A stretch of DNA of 64,000 nt from Motilibacter deserti. Lineage in GTDB: Bacteria; Actinomycetota; Actinomycetes; Motilibacterales; Motilibacteraceae. A program made the position numbers and the translations under genes. Position 1 is the stretch's first letter. The number at the start of each line of letters is the position of its first letter. The DNA lies in assembly GCF_011250635.1 (NCBI RefSeq), contig NZ_JAANNP010000009.1, positions 1-64,000 on the forward strand. Direction: 5' to 3'. This document shows positions 45,363 through 53,015 of the stretch, one piece after another. Below the pieces are notes generated by a model. It was not told where the DNA came from and searched no databases. It saw only the letters and a list, made by a program, of their open reading frames with translations.

Positions 45363-45388
45363 TTCGGCACCCGCCCCGTCGGCATGAG
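45363..45388 (-). promoter_or_regulatory. FliA/WhiG-type promoter of the chemoreceptor gene
   Basis: Minus-strand CTCA (45388-45385), 16-base spacer, GCCGAA (45368-45363), 36 bases upstream of the ATG. WhiG sites read TAAA-N15-GCCGATAA; the motile Actinoplanes FliA consensus I recall is CTCA-N15-17-GCCGAA, an exact match. Confidence 0.6.
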
Positions 45389-45430
45389 GCGTCGGAGCAC
45401 CCCCCGAGCTGCCGAAGCTGACCCGCTGTG

Positions 45431-45459
45431 TTTGCGCACCCACTGAACGGGGCTATAGT
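45431..45459 (+). promoter_or_regulatory. Promoter of the GAF-GGDEF gene
   Basis: TTTGCG (45431-45436), 17 bases, TATAGT (45454-45459). The ~120-base leader contains small dyads (GCGCATTTCTGCGC, TTCAGGCTCTGAA, GTGGGCTACAGCCAC) and ends in a GGAAGGA ribosome site. Confidence 0.45.
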
Positions 45460-45585
45460 CCGGTCACTTCGCCGCGCATTTCTGCGCTTTTCAGGCTCTG
45501 AAGCCGCCCGGAGCCGCGCGTGGGCTACAGCCACGCCGCCCGGGGCGTACGTCCTCGGGCCCACCTGCCGGGGGAAGGACCGCAC

Positions 45586-46749
45586 ATGGCGGACAAGCGC
45601 GAGCTCTTCGACGTGGTCGTCGAGTTCGCCCGGCGCGCGACCGGCGCCTTCACGGTCGAGGGGGTGCTGCGCGACCTCGCGGCCGCCGCCTGCCGGGTCC
45701 TTCCGGTCACCGGCGCGGGCGTGATGTACGTCGACGGCCGGCGGCTGCGGTTCGTGGACGCGAGCAGCGACAGCACGTGCGAGGCGGAGACCGCGCAGGA
45801 CGTGCTGGGGCAGGGCCCCTGTCACGACGCCGTGGACGCGGGCGAGGCCGTGCTCGAGCCCGACCTCGCGGTCGGCGCCTGGCGCTGGCCGGAGTTCGCC
45901 GACCGCGCGGTCGCGGTGGGGATGCGCTCGGTCGCCTCGGTCCCGCTGCTGGCGCGCGGCCGGGCCTGGGGCGCCCTGGACCTGTACCGGTCCGCCCCGT
46001 CGCCGTGGAGCGAGGAGGACCTGGAGGCGGCGCGGACGCTCGCGGACGTCGCGGTGAGCTACGTGGTCATGGCCCACGACCGGGACGAGGCGGAGGCGGC
46101 GCAGGACGCGTTGGTCCACGCTGCGACGCACGACGCGCTGACCGGGCTGCCCAACCGGGCGCTGCTCTACGACCGGCTCGAGCACGCGCTGGCGTCGGCG
46201 CAGCGGCGGGACGCACCGCTCGCGGTGCTCTTCCTCGACCTGAACGGCTTCAAGGCGATCAACGACACCCACGGCCACGAGGTCGGCGACCAGGTCCTCG
46301 TCGAGGCCGCCGGGCGGCTGGGCAACGCGCTGCGCACCGAGGACACGCTGGCCCGGCTGGGCGGCGACGAGTTCGTCATCCTCTGCGAGTCGCTCACGGC
46401 CGGCCCGCACGGGACGATCTCCGAGCACGCGCTCGCGGTGGTGACCGCACGCGTCCGCGCCGCCCTGGAGGCGCCGCTGCACGTCGCGGGCCACGACGTC
46501 GTGCTGCGCGCGAGCATCGGGGTCGCCACGGCCGGTCCTGGGTTCGACGACCCCGACGCGCTGCTGAGAGCGGCGGACAGCGCGATGTACCGGGAGAAGG
46601 TCGGGCTCGACGCGGCCTCGTGGTCGGCGCAGGAGCCGTCCGCCGGCCCGCGGCCGGACCGCCGCGGTCGGCGCAGGATCGACCTCGCTCGGCACGCCGG
46701 CGCGGCCGTCGAAGCCGAGCGCCTCCCGGTGGCCGAGCCGCTGGGGTGA
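45586..46749 (+). CDS. GAF-GGDEF diguanylate cyclase
   Basis: 387 residues from ATG 45586. A GAF sensor at ~8-165 (VEFARRATGAFTVEGVLRDLA, GQGPCHDAVDAGEAV, MRSVASVPLL) of the ANTAR-associated type is followed by a GGDEF domain: HDALTGLPNR, FLDLNGFKAINDTHGHEVGD and LARLGGDEFVIL, with the catalytic GGDEF intact and no obvious RxxD inhibitory site (ALRTED lies just before). It should make c-di-GMP in response to a small ligand or redox cue, in the cytosol. The ~60-residue C-tail is disordered. Confidence 0.9.
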   Translation: MADKRELFDVVVEFARRATGAFTVEGVLRDLAAAACRVLPVTGAGVMYVDGRRLRFVDASSDSTCEAETAQDVLGQGPCHDAVDAGEAVLEPDLAVGAWRWPEFADRAVAVGMRSVASVPLLARGRAWGALDLYRSAPSPWSEEDLEAARTLADVAVSYVVMAHDRDEAEAAQDALVHAATHDALTGLPNRALLYDRLEHALASAQRRDAPLAVLFLDLNGFKAINDTHGHEVGDQVLVEAAGRLGNALRTEDTLARLGGDEFVILCESLTAGPHGTISEHALAVVTARVRAALEAPLHVAGHDVVLRASIGVATAGPGFDDPDALLRAADSAMYREKVGLDAASWSAQEPSAGPRPDRRGRRRIDLARHAGAAVEAERLPVAEPLG

Positions 46750-46770
46750 CCCGGCGCGGCCCGGGGGTGC

Positions 46771-47385
46771 TCAGACCAGGTCGCCGACCAGCTCGATCCC
46801 GGCCTCGCGCAGCTCGGACAGCGCGCGCTCCGTCGACGCCGGGGCCACGCCGGCGCAGAGCGGCAGCAGGACCCGGACCGAGTAGCCGGCCGCGGCCGCG
46901 TCGAGCGCCGTGGCGCGTACGCAGTGGTCGGTGGCGATGCCCGCCACGTCCACTGCGGCGATGCCCGCGCCCCGCAGGTAGCCGTCCAGCGGCTCGCCGC
47001 CGGGCGTCGTCGCCTCGAAGCCGGAGTAGGCCGCGGCGTGCTCGCCCTTGCGCACGACGACGTCCACGGCCTCGACGAAGCCGCCCCCGTGCCCGGCGTC
47101 CAGGCCCGGGTGCAGGTCGGCCCCACCGGTGCCGACGACGCAGTGCGGCGGCCAGCTGTGCGCGTAGTCCGGCGCGGCCGAGAAGTGGTCGCCGGGGTCC
47201 ACGTGCCAGTCCTGGGTGGTGACGACCCGGTCGTACGCGTCGCGGTGCTCGCGGACGTACGCCCCGAGCGCCTCGGCGACCTCCGCCCCGCCCTCGACGG
47301 CGAGGCTGCCGCCTTCGCAGAAGTCGTTCTGCACGTCCACCACGATCAGCGCGCGGCCGCCGGTCTCCTCAGCCAGAGCCTGCAT
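46771..47385 (-). CDS. Nicotinamidase / isochorismatase-like hydrolase
   Basis: 204 residues. Converts nicotinamide to nicotinic acid for NAD recycling. The cysteine-hydrolase triad is complete: Asp17 (VVDVQNDFC), Lys113 (VRKGEHAAAYSGF) and Cys155 (TDHCVRATAL). Metal ligands Asp59, His61 and His67 (DWHVDPGDH) are in the PncA spacing. The HSWPPHCVVGT and SGFE segments also fit PncA. It starts leaderless at ATG 47385 and diverges from deoD with only 50 bp between. Confidence 0.92.
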   Translation of the reverse strand: MQALAEETGGRALIVVDVQNDFCEGGSLAVEGGAEVAEALGAYVREHRDAYDRVVTTQDWHVDPGDHFSAAPDYAHSWPPHCVVGTGGADLHPGLDAGHGGGFVEAVDVVVRKGEHAAAYSGFEATTPGGEPLDGYLRGAGIAAVDVAGIATDHCVRATALDAAAAGYSVRVLLPLCAGVAPASTERALSELREAGIELVGDLV

Positions 47386-47392
47386 GACGGGG

Positions 47393-47398
47393 AGCCTA
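47393..47398 (-). promoter_or_regulatory. -10 box (TAGGCT) of the nicotinamidase gene
   Basis: Minus-strand TAGGCT, seven bases, ATG 47385. Back to back with the deoD box 24 bases away. Confidence 0.5.
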
Positions 47399-47422
47399 GT
47401 GCCCCGCCCGAAAGCCCGGCCC

Positions 47423-47428
47423 TACGCT
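47423..47428 (+). promoter_or_regulatory. -10 box (TACGCT) of deoD
   Basis: TACGCT, seven bases, GTG 47436. Confidence 0.5.
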
Positions 47429-47435
47429 GCAGCGG

Positions 47436-48281
47436 GTGAGCGACAGCTTCCAGCCCGCATCCGGGGCCTCTCCCACCGACGACCCGTACGCCCTCGCCCG
47501 CGCCGCGGCCGATCGCCTCCGCGAGCTGACCGGCGTGGAGCGGCACGACGTCGCGCTCGTCCTCGGCTCGGGGTGGGTGCCCGCCGTCGACGGGATCGTC
47601 GAGGGCCGCGGCTCCCAGAGGGCCGACCTGCCCGTCACCGACCTGCCCGGGTTCGCTCCTCCGGCGGTGCAGGGCCACGCGGGACGGGTGCGCTCGCTCG
47701 CGGTGGGCGGCAAGCAGGTGCTCGCGTTCCTCGGCCGGACGCACCTCTACGAGGGGCGCGGCGTGGCGGCGGTCGCCCACGGCGTCCGCACCGCGGCCGC
47801 GGCCGGGTGCTCGGTCGTGGTGCTGACCAACGGGTGCGGCGGGCTGCGACCGACCTTCTCAGCCGGGCAGCCGGTCCTCATCAGCGACCACATCAACCTG
47901 ACGGGCACGTCCCCCCTCGTGGGGCCGCGCTTCGTCGACCTCACGGACCTCTACTCCAAGCGGCTGCGGACGCTGTGCAAGCAGGTCGACCCGTCGCTGG
48001 AGGAGGGGGTCTACGTGCAGCTGCCCGGCCCGCACTACGAGACGCCGGCCGAGATCGGCATGGTCCGTGCGGTGGGCGGGGACCTCGTGGGCATGTCGAC
48101 GACCCTGGAGGCGATCGCGGCCCGTGAGGCCGGCGCCGAGGTGCTGGGCATCTCCCTCGTGACCAACCTCGCCGCGGGCATGACCGGCGAGCCGCTCAAC
48201 CACGAGGAGGTGCTGGCTGCGGGCAACGCGGCGGCCAGCCGGATGGGCACGCTCCTCGGCGACCTGGTGGCGGGCCTGTGA
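47436..48281 (+). CDS. deoD: Purine nucleoside phosphorylase
   Basis: 281 residues of the trimeric PNP (class II NP) family; releases purine bases and (deoxy)ribose 1-phosphate. Phosphate-site and base-site motifs: [59 protein letters not shown] (Asn/Gly-rich family signature), then [16 protein letters not shown] and [15 protein letters not shown]. Its stop overlaps the mutase start (GTGA), the deoD-pmmB order of mycobacteria. Leaderless start at GTG 47436. Confidence 0.93.
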   Translation: MSDSFQPASGASPTDDPYALARAAADRLRELTGVERHDVALVLGSGWVPAVDGIVEGRGSQRADLPVTDLPGFAPPAVQGHAGRVRSLAVGGKQVLAFLGRTHLYEGRGVAAVAHGVRTAAAAGCSVVVLTNGCGGLRPTFSAGQPVLISDHINLTGTSPLVGPRFVDLTDLYSKRLRTLCKQVDPSLEEGVYVQLPGPHYETPAEIGMVRAVGGDLVGMSTTLEAIAAREAGAEVLGISLVTNLAAGMTGEPLNHEEVLAAGNAAASRMGTLLGDLVAGL

Positions 48282-50176
48282 GCGAGCAGCCGCCCTCCAC
48301 CTCGGACGAGGCGCGCGCAGGCGACCAGGAGCGCGTGCCCGACGGCCTGCGCGCCGAGGACACCGAGGGCAGCGCGGCCGCCTCGCCGGAGGCCGAGCAC
48401 GGCGCGCCGGGCGACCGCACCGCGACCGGCGGCCCGGGCGACGACCCTGCGCTGACCCCCAACCCGGTGCCCGGCGACGGCCAGACGATGGCCGACTGGG
48501 CGCACGAGCACCGACAGTCCGAGGACACCGTGGACGTCCTCGAGCTCGCACGCGCCTGGCTCGCCGAGGACCCGGACCAGGCGACCCGCGGGGAGCTGCA
48601 GGCGCTGCTGGCCGGGCCGGACCCGGCGGCCGCCCTCGGCGACCGCTTCGTCGGCCGGCTCGAGTTCGGCACCGCGGGCTTGCGCGGCGAGCTGGGCGCC
48701 GGCCCGAACCGGATGAACCGGCTCACCGTGCTGCGCGCGACGGCCGGGCTCGTGGCGTACCTGCGCAGCCGGGTCGCCAAGCGGGTCGTGATCGGCTACG
48801 ACGCCCGCTCGCGGTCGGCCGACTTCGCCCGTGACGCGGCGTCGGTCGTCACGGGGGCCGGGCTGGAGGCGGTCGTCCTCCCCCGCCCGCTGCCGACCCC
48901 CGTCCTCGCGTTCGCGGTCCGACACCTGTCCGCAGATGCCGGAATCATGATTACGGCATCGCACAACCCTGCCGCGGACAACGGCTACAAGGTCTACCTC
49001 GGCGACGGGTCGCAGATCGTCCCGCCGGCGGACGCGGAGATCAGCGCCGAGATCGACGCGGTCGGGCCGATCATGACGGTGCCGCAGGCCGAGGGCTGGA
49101 CCGAGGCCGGGGACGACGTGGTCGAGGCGTACGTCGCCCGCGCCGCTGCCGTCGTCCCGCCCGACGCTCCGCGAGACCTGAAGATCGTCTACACCCCGCT
49201 GCACGGCGTCGGCCGCGACACCGCCCTCGCCGCCTTCGCCCGCGCTGGCTTCGCCGAGCCCTACGTGGTGCCCGAGCAGGCCGAGCCGGACCCGGCGTTC
49301 CCGACCGTCGCCTTCCCCAACCCGGAGGAGCCGGGGGCGATGGACCTCGCGCTGGCTGCGGCCGGCCGCGAGCAGGCCGACGTGGTGCTGGCGAACGACC
49401 CTGACGCGGACCGCGTCGCCGTCGCCGTACGCTCCGGCGGCCGCCACGGCCGGTGGACGGTGCTGCGCGGTGACGAGGTCGGCGCACTGCTCGCCACGCA
49501 CCTGGCGCGCCGCGCCGCGCACGAAGGCCGGAGCGGGGGCGTGCTCGCGACATCCATCGTGTCCTCGTCACTGCTCGGCCGGATCGCGGCGGCCCACGGC
49601 ATGGGGTTCGCCGAGACGCTCACGGGGTTCAAGTGGATCTCCCGGGTGCCGGGGCTCGTCTTCGGCTACGAGGAGGCGCTGGGCTACTGCGTCGACCCCG
49701 AGGGGGTGCGCGACAAGGACGGCATCACCGCCGCGCTCGTGGTGGCCGAGATCGCGGCGTCGCTCAAGGCACAGGGCCGCTCGCTGCTCGACCTCCTCGA
49801 CGAGATCGCCGTCGAGCACGGGCTGCACGCCACGGACCAGCTGTCCATACGCGTAAAGCAGCTTTCGCTGATCCCCGCTGCGGTGGAGCGGCTCCGGGCC
49901 GACCCGCCGGAGCGGCTGGGCGGACGGGCCGTCCTCGCCGTCGACGACCTCTCGGCCGGGAGCGACGGGCTGCCTCCCACCGACGGGCTGCGCTTCCGGC
50001 TCGAGGGCGGCGCCCGCGTCGTCGTGCGGCCGTCCGGGACGGAGCCGAAGCTGAAGTGCTACTTCGAGGTCGTCGCGCACGTGTCCGACGGGGACGTGGA
50101 CGCCGCGAGCAGGGAGACGGCCGAGGCGCTCGCCGCGCTGCGCGCGGACGTGGAGCAGGCGCTGCAGCTGGGCTGA
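48278..50176 (+). CDS. pmmB: Alpha-D-phosphohexomutase (phosphomannomutase/phosphopentomutase type)
   Basis: 632 residues. All four mutase domains are present: entry motif [17 protein letters not shown], phosphoserine Ser228 in TASHNP, metal loop NDPDADR, sugar loop [12 protein letters not shown] and phosphate loop [12 protein letters not shown]. Coupling to deoD (4-bp overlap at 48278) suggests it isomerises ribose/deoxyribose 1-phosphate to the 5-phosphate, though related enzymes act on mannose or glucose phosphates. The first ~80 residues are acidic low complexity; a start at GTG 48530 would remove them and give a normal-length protein. Confidence 0.88.
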   Translation: MSEQPPSTSDEARAGDQERVPDGLRAEDTEGSAAASPEAEHGAPGDRTATGGPGDDPALTPNPVPGDGQTMADWAHEHRQSEDTVDVLELARAWLAEDPDQATRGELQALLAGPDPAAALGDRFVGRLEFGTAGLRGELGAGPNRMNRLTVLRATAGLVAYLRSRVAKRVVIGYDARSRSADFARDAASVVTGAGLEAVVLPRPLPTPVLAFAVRHLSADAGIMITASHNPAADNGYKVYLGDGSQIVPPADAEISAEIDAVGPIMTVPQAEGWTEAGDDVVEAYVARAAAVVPPDAPRDLKIVYTPLHGVGRDTALAAFARAGFAEPYVVPEQAEPDPAFPTVAFPNPEEPGAMDLALAAAGREQADVVLANDPDADRVAVAVRSGGRHGRWTVLRGDEVGALLATHLARRAAHEGRSGGVLATSIVSSSLLGRIAAAHGMGFAETLTGFKWISRVPGLVFGYEEALGYCVDPEGVRDKDGITAALVVAEIAASLKAQGRSLLDLLDEIAVEHGLHATDQLSIRVKQLSLIPAAVERLRADPPERLGGRAVLAVDDLSAGSDGLPPTDGLRFRLEGGARVVVRPSGTEPKLKCYFEVVAHVSDGDVDAASRETAEALAALRADVEQALQLG

Positions 50177-50204
50177 CGGCCCAGGCCGCCGTCGGCCTGA
50201 CCGG

Positions 50205-52907
50205 TCAGGCCGGCGCCGCGGCCTCCGGCGAGCTCATCGCCCGCGCGCCCAGCCCGCAGGAGGCCTCGACGGCGGCCGCGGACATGGGCCGCGCGATCAG
50301 GAAGCCCTGCGCGGCGTCGCACTGCAGCGTCCGCAGGGCGGCCAGCTGCGCGTCCTCCTCGACCCCCTCCGCGACGACGGCGAGGTTGAAGGTGTGCGCC
50401 GCGCTCACGATGAGGCGGACCAGCTCCTGGTGCCCGGGCGCCTCGGACGCGACGAAGCTGCGGTCGATCTTGAGGGTGTCGACCGGCAGGTTCTGCAGCT
50501 GGCCGATCGAGGTGTAGCCGGTGCCGAAGTCGTCGATCGCGATGCGCACCCCGCTGCCGCGCAGCGCGCGGAGCCGGTCCGTGCAGGCCACGTCGTCGAC
50601 GATCATCGTCTCGGTCAGCTCGAGGACGAGGCACGACGGGTCGACCCCGGACCCGGCCAGCGCGTCGGCGACGTCGTCCAGGATCCGGGGGCTGCCGAGG
50701 TGCCGGCCGGAGACGTTGACGGCCATCGTGAGCCCGCGGCCGGCGTCGGCGGCGGACCAGGCGGCCAGCTGGCGCGTCGCCTCGCCCAGCGCCCACCGGC
50801 CGAGCTCGCAGATGAGGTTGGACTGCTCGGCCAGCGGGATGAAGGCGGCCGGCGGCACGAGGCCGTGCCCGGGCCGGTCCCAGCGCAGCAGCGCCTCGAA
50901 CCCGCGCAGCTCCTTCGTTGCGACCGACACCACCGGTTGGTAGTGCAGGAGGAACTCCCCCGCCACGAGGCCGTGCGCGATCGCGGCCTCGAGGTCGGCC
51001 CGCTCGGCCAGCTCGCGCCGCAGCTGCTCGTCGAACACCTCGGCCGTGCCCCGCCCAGAGGTCTTGGCCCGGTACGCCGCTGCGTCCGCCTCGCGCAGCA
51101 GGGCGTCGGCGTCGACCGAGCCGGTGCTGCTGATGGCGATGCCGACGCTGGCCCCGATGCGCACGGTGCTGTCGCCGATGGCGATGGGGTCGGACACCGC
51201 GGTGATGAGCCGCTGCGCCAGCGCCACGAGCGACACGTCGGACTCGACGGGCTCGAGCAGCACGAGGAACTCGTCGCCGCCGAGGCGGCAGACGACGTCG
51301 CCGGAGCGGACCAGAGCCTGCATGCGGCGCGCGACCGTGCGCAGCACCTCGTCCCCCGCGGCGTGGCCGAAGGTGTCGTTGACCTTCTTGAAGTAGTCCA
51401 GGTCGACGAAGAGCAGCGCGACGGTGGCGCTGGCGCGCTGCGCCCGGTGCAGCGCCCCCGCGATGAGCCGCAGCCCCTGGGCGCGGTTGGGCAGCTCGGT
51501 GAGCGCGTCGTGCGCGGCCTGGAAGGCGAGCTCGACCTGGAGCGTCTCGCGCTGCCGGATCGAGGTGACGATCTGCTCGATGGAGGCGTGCACCACCTGG
51601 CCGAGCGGCCCGGTGAGCGGCTCGCGGAGGCGCGCGTCGTCGAGCTCGCCGCGGGCGACGGCCTCGGCGTGCCCCTGCACCCGCCGCAGGCTCTCGACCG
51701 CTCCGGCGAGGGCACGCGCGACGGTGCGCACCTCCGTCGGCCCGGACTCGTGCACCTCGACCAGCTGCCCGTGGCTCACCGCGTCGGCATCGCGGGCCAG
51801 CCGGCGCAGCGGGCGGGAGACCGACTGCTCCACCGCGACGAGCAGGACGAGCGCGAGGACGAGCAGGAGCAGGGCGGAGCCCACGACGACGCGCAGGGTG
51901 CCGATCGCGGTCGAGCGCTGCTCCCCCGTCACCGCTATCGCGTGGTCGGCGGCCTGGTCCAGCAGCGAGACGAGCGCGGTGTCGCGGGCGATGCCGTCGC
52001 GATAGCTGTCGACGACCTTGCCCAAGGAAGGGGCGGCCGCGGAGCCCTTCGGGGCCAGCGTGGTGCTGCCGAGCGCGCGCTCGAACCGGCGCACCGGCGG
52101 GCTCGGCTGCAGGGCCTTCCAGGCCTGCCGCAGGCTCGGGGTGTGCAGCCCGTCCACCCGCTCGGCCGCGGCCTCGTAGGCGCCGCGGTCGGCGAGCAGC
52201 ATCGCGTGCTGCTCGGCCTCCCTGCCCTCTGCGGCGAAGTTGGCCGCGAGGAACTGCCCGAGCTCCTCTGCCGCAGCCTCGACGAGGTCGGAGATGCGGG
52301 CGATGTCCTCGAGGGCGACGACGCCGTCGGGGTCGAGGCCCTGCTCGATCGCGTCGTCGATGTGGGCGCGTTCGGCCTCGGTGAGCTGCGCGGAGACCCG
52401 GGCATAGCGGCGATAGACGTCGGCTGCGACGTCAAGGGCGCCTTCGGCGGTCTGAGTGTCCGGTCGTTCCTCGTCCAGCCCGGCTCGCAGCGCCGACAGC
52501 TGGGACGTCACCGAGTCGATGAGCGACGGGCTGACGCCCTGCGCGCGGGCCCGGGCCGTGGCGGCGTCGGTGGCCGTACGGGCGGCCTGCGCCTGCTTCA
52601 GCGTCAGAGCAAGCAGCGGCTCTCGCTGCACCTCCGGCAGCCCGACCATGCGGGAGAGCTCCACGTCTCCGGCGATCGCGACGCTGACCGAGGGCAGCGT
52701 CTCCTGGCCGATCATGCTGCGGACCGAGCTCAGGGCGGCGGCGTGCGTGACCGAGCGCTCGGCGTCCTGGGCGTCGCGCGCGCTCGTGAGCGTCACGCTC
52801 ACGCCGCTGCCCGCCAGCACGACGACACCGAGCATGGGCACCGCCACGAGGGCGAGCAGCCGTGGGCGCAGCGACCCCCGCGTACGGCGCTCCCCCGGCT
52901 GCTTCAC
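50205..52907 (-). CDS. Membrane-bound GGDEF-EAL c-di-GMP enzyme
   Basis: 900 residues. TM1 ~14-36, a ~300-residue helical extracytoplasmic sensor with a nitrate/MCP-like four-helix look, TM2 ~335-360 (LRVVVGSALLLLVLALVLLVAV), HAMP, then GGDEF (FVDLDYFKKVNDTFGHAAGDE, RLGGDEFLVLL) and EAL (GFEALLRWDRPGHG, ELTETMIV, DDFGTGYTSIGQLQNLPVD, KIDRSF). Both active-site motifs are intact, so it could make or break c-di-GMP depending on the signal. GTG 52907 follows a WhiG/FliA-like -10 by seven bases. Confidence 0.93.
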   Translation of the reverse strand: MKQPGERRTRGSLRPRLLALVAVPMLGVVVLAGSGVSVTLTSARDAQDAERSVTHAAALSSVRSMIGQETLPSVSVAIAGDVELSRMVGLPEVQREPLLALTLKQAQAARTATDAATARARAQGVSPSLIDSVTSQLSALRAGLDEERPDTQTAEGALDVAADVYRRYARVSAQLTEAERAHIDDAIEQGLDPDGVVALEDIARISDLVEAAAEELGQFLAANFAAEGREAEQHAMLLADRGAYEAAAERVDGLHTPSLRQAWKALQPSPPVRRFERALGSTTLAPKGSAAAPSLGKVVDSYRDGIARDTALVSLLDQAADHAIAVTGEQRSTAIGTLRVVVGSALLLLVLALVLLVAVEQSVSRPLRRLARDADAVSHGQLVEVHESGPTEVRTVARALAGAVESLRRVQGHAEAVARGELDDARLREPLTGPLGQVVHASIEQIVTSIRQRETLQVELAFQAAHDALTELPNRAQGLRLIAGALHRAQRASATVALLFVDLDYFKKVNDTFGHAAGDEVLRTVARRMQALVRSGDVVCRLGGDEFLVLLEPVESDVSLVALAQRLITAVSDPIAIGDSTVRIGASVGIAISSTGSVDADALLREADAAAYRAKTSGRGTAEVFDEQLRRELAERADLEAAIAHGLVAGEFLLHYQPVVSVATKELRGFEALLRWDRPGHGLVPPAAFIPLAEQSNLICELGRWALGEATRQLAAWSAADAGRGLTMAVNVSGRHLGSPRILDDVADALAGSGVDPSCLVLELTETMIVDDVACTDRLRALRGSGVRIAIDDFGTGYTSIGQLQNLPVDTLKIDRSFVASEAPGHQELVRLIVSAAHTFNLAVVAEGVEEDAQLAALRTLQCDAAQGFLIARPMSAAAVEASCGLGARAMSSPEAAAPA

Positions 52908-52914
52908 CCACGCT

Positions 52915-52942
52915 TTGTCGGCTGGTCGAGCGCGGACCTTTG
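52915..52942 (-). promoter_or_regulatory. WhiG/FliA-like promoter of the GGDEF-EAL gene
   Basis: Minus-strand CAAA (52942-52939), 16 bases, GCCGACAA (52922-52915), then seven bases to GTG 52907. One mismatch to the WhiG -10 GCCGATAA and one to the -35 TAAA; spacing to the start suggests a leaderless message. Confidence 0.45.
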
Positions 52943-52978
52943 GGTTCTCGGGTGCCGAGCGGGCCGATCGAGTGACGC

Positions 52979-53009
52979 GCGGCGGGGCCCGGAGGCCGGG
53001 CCCCGCCGC
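52979..53009 (-). terminator. Strong hairpin after the glycerophosphodiesterase gene
   Basis: 14-bp perfect stem GCGGCGGGGCCCGG / CCGGGCCCCGCCGC with an AGG loop, ending seven bases before the gene's stop codon on the minus strand side; it separates this gene from the GGDEF-EAL gene downstream. Confidence 0.65.
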
Positions 53010-53015
53010 AGCGGG

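Noticed and set aside
45460-45585. c-di-GMP riboswitch in the GGDEF leader
   Set aside because: Small dyads are present but I cannot find the conserved GEMM core (the GGACGCAAAGCC-like segment and tetraloop-receptor), so the leader is only described.
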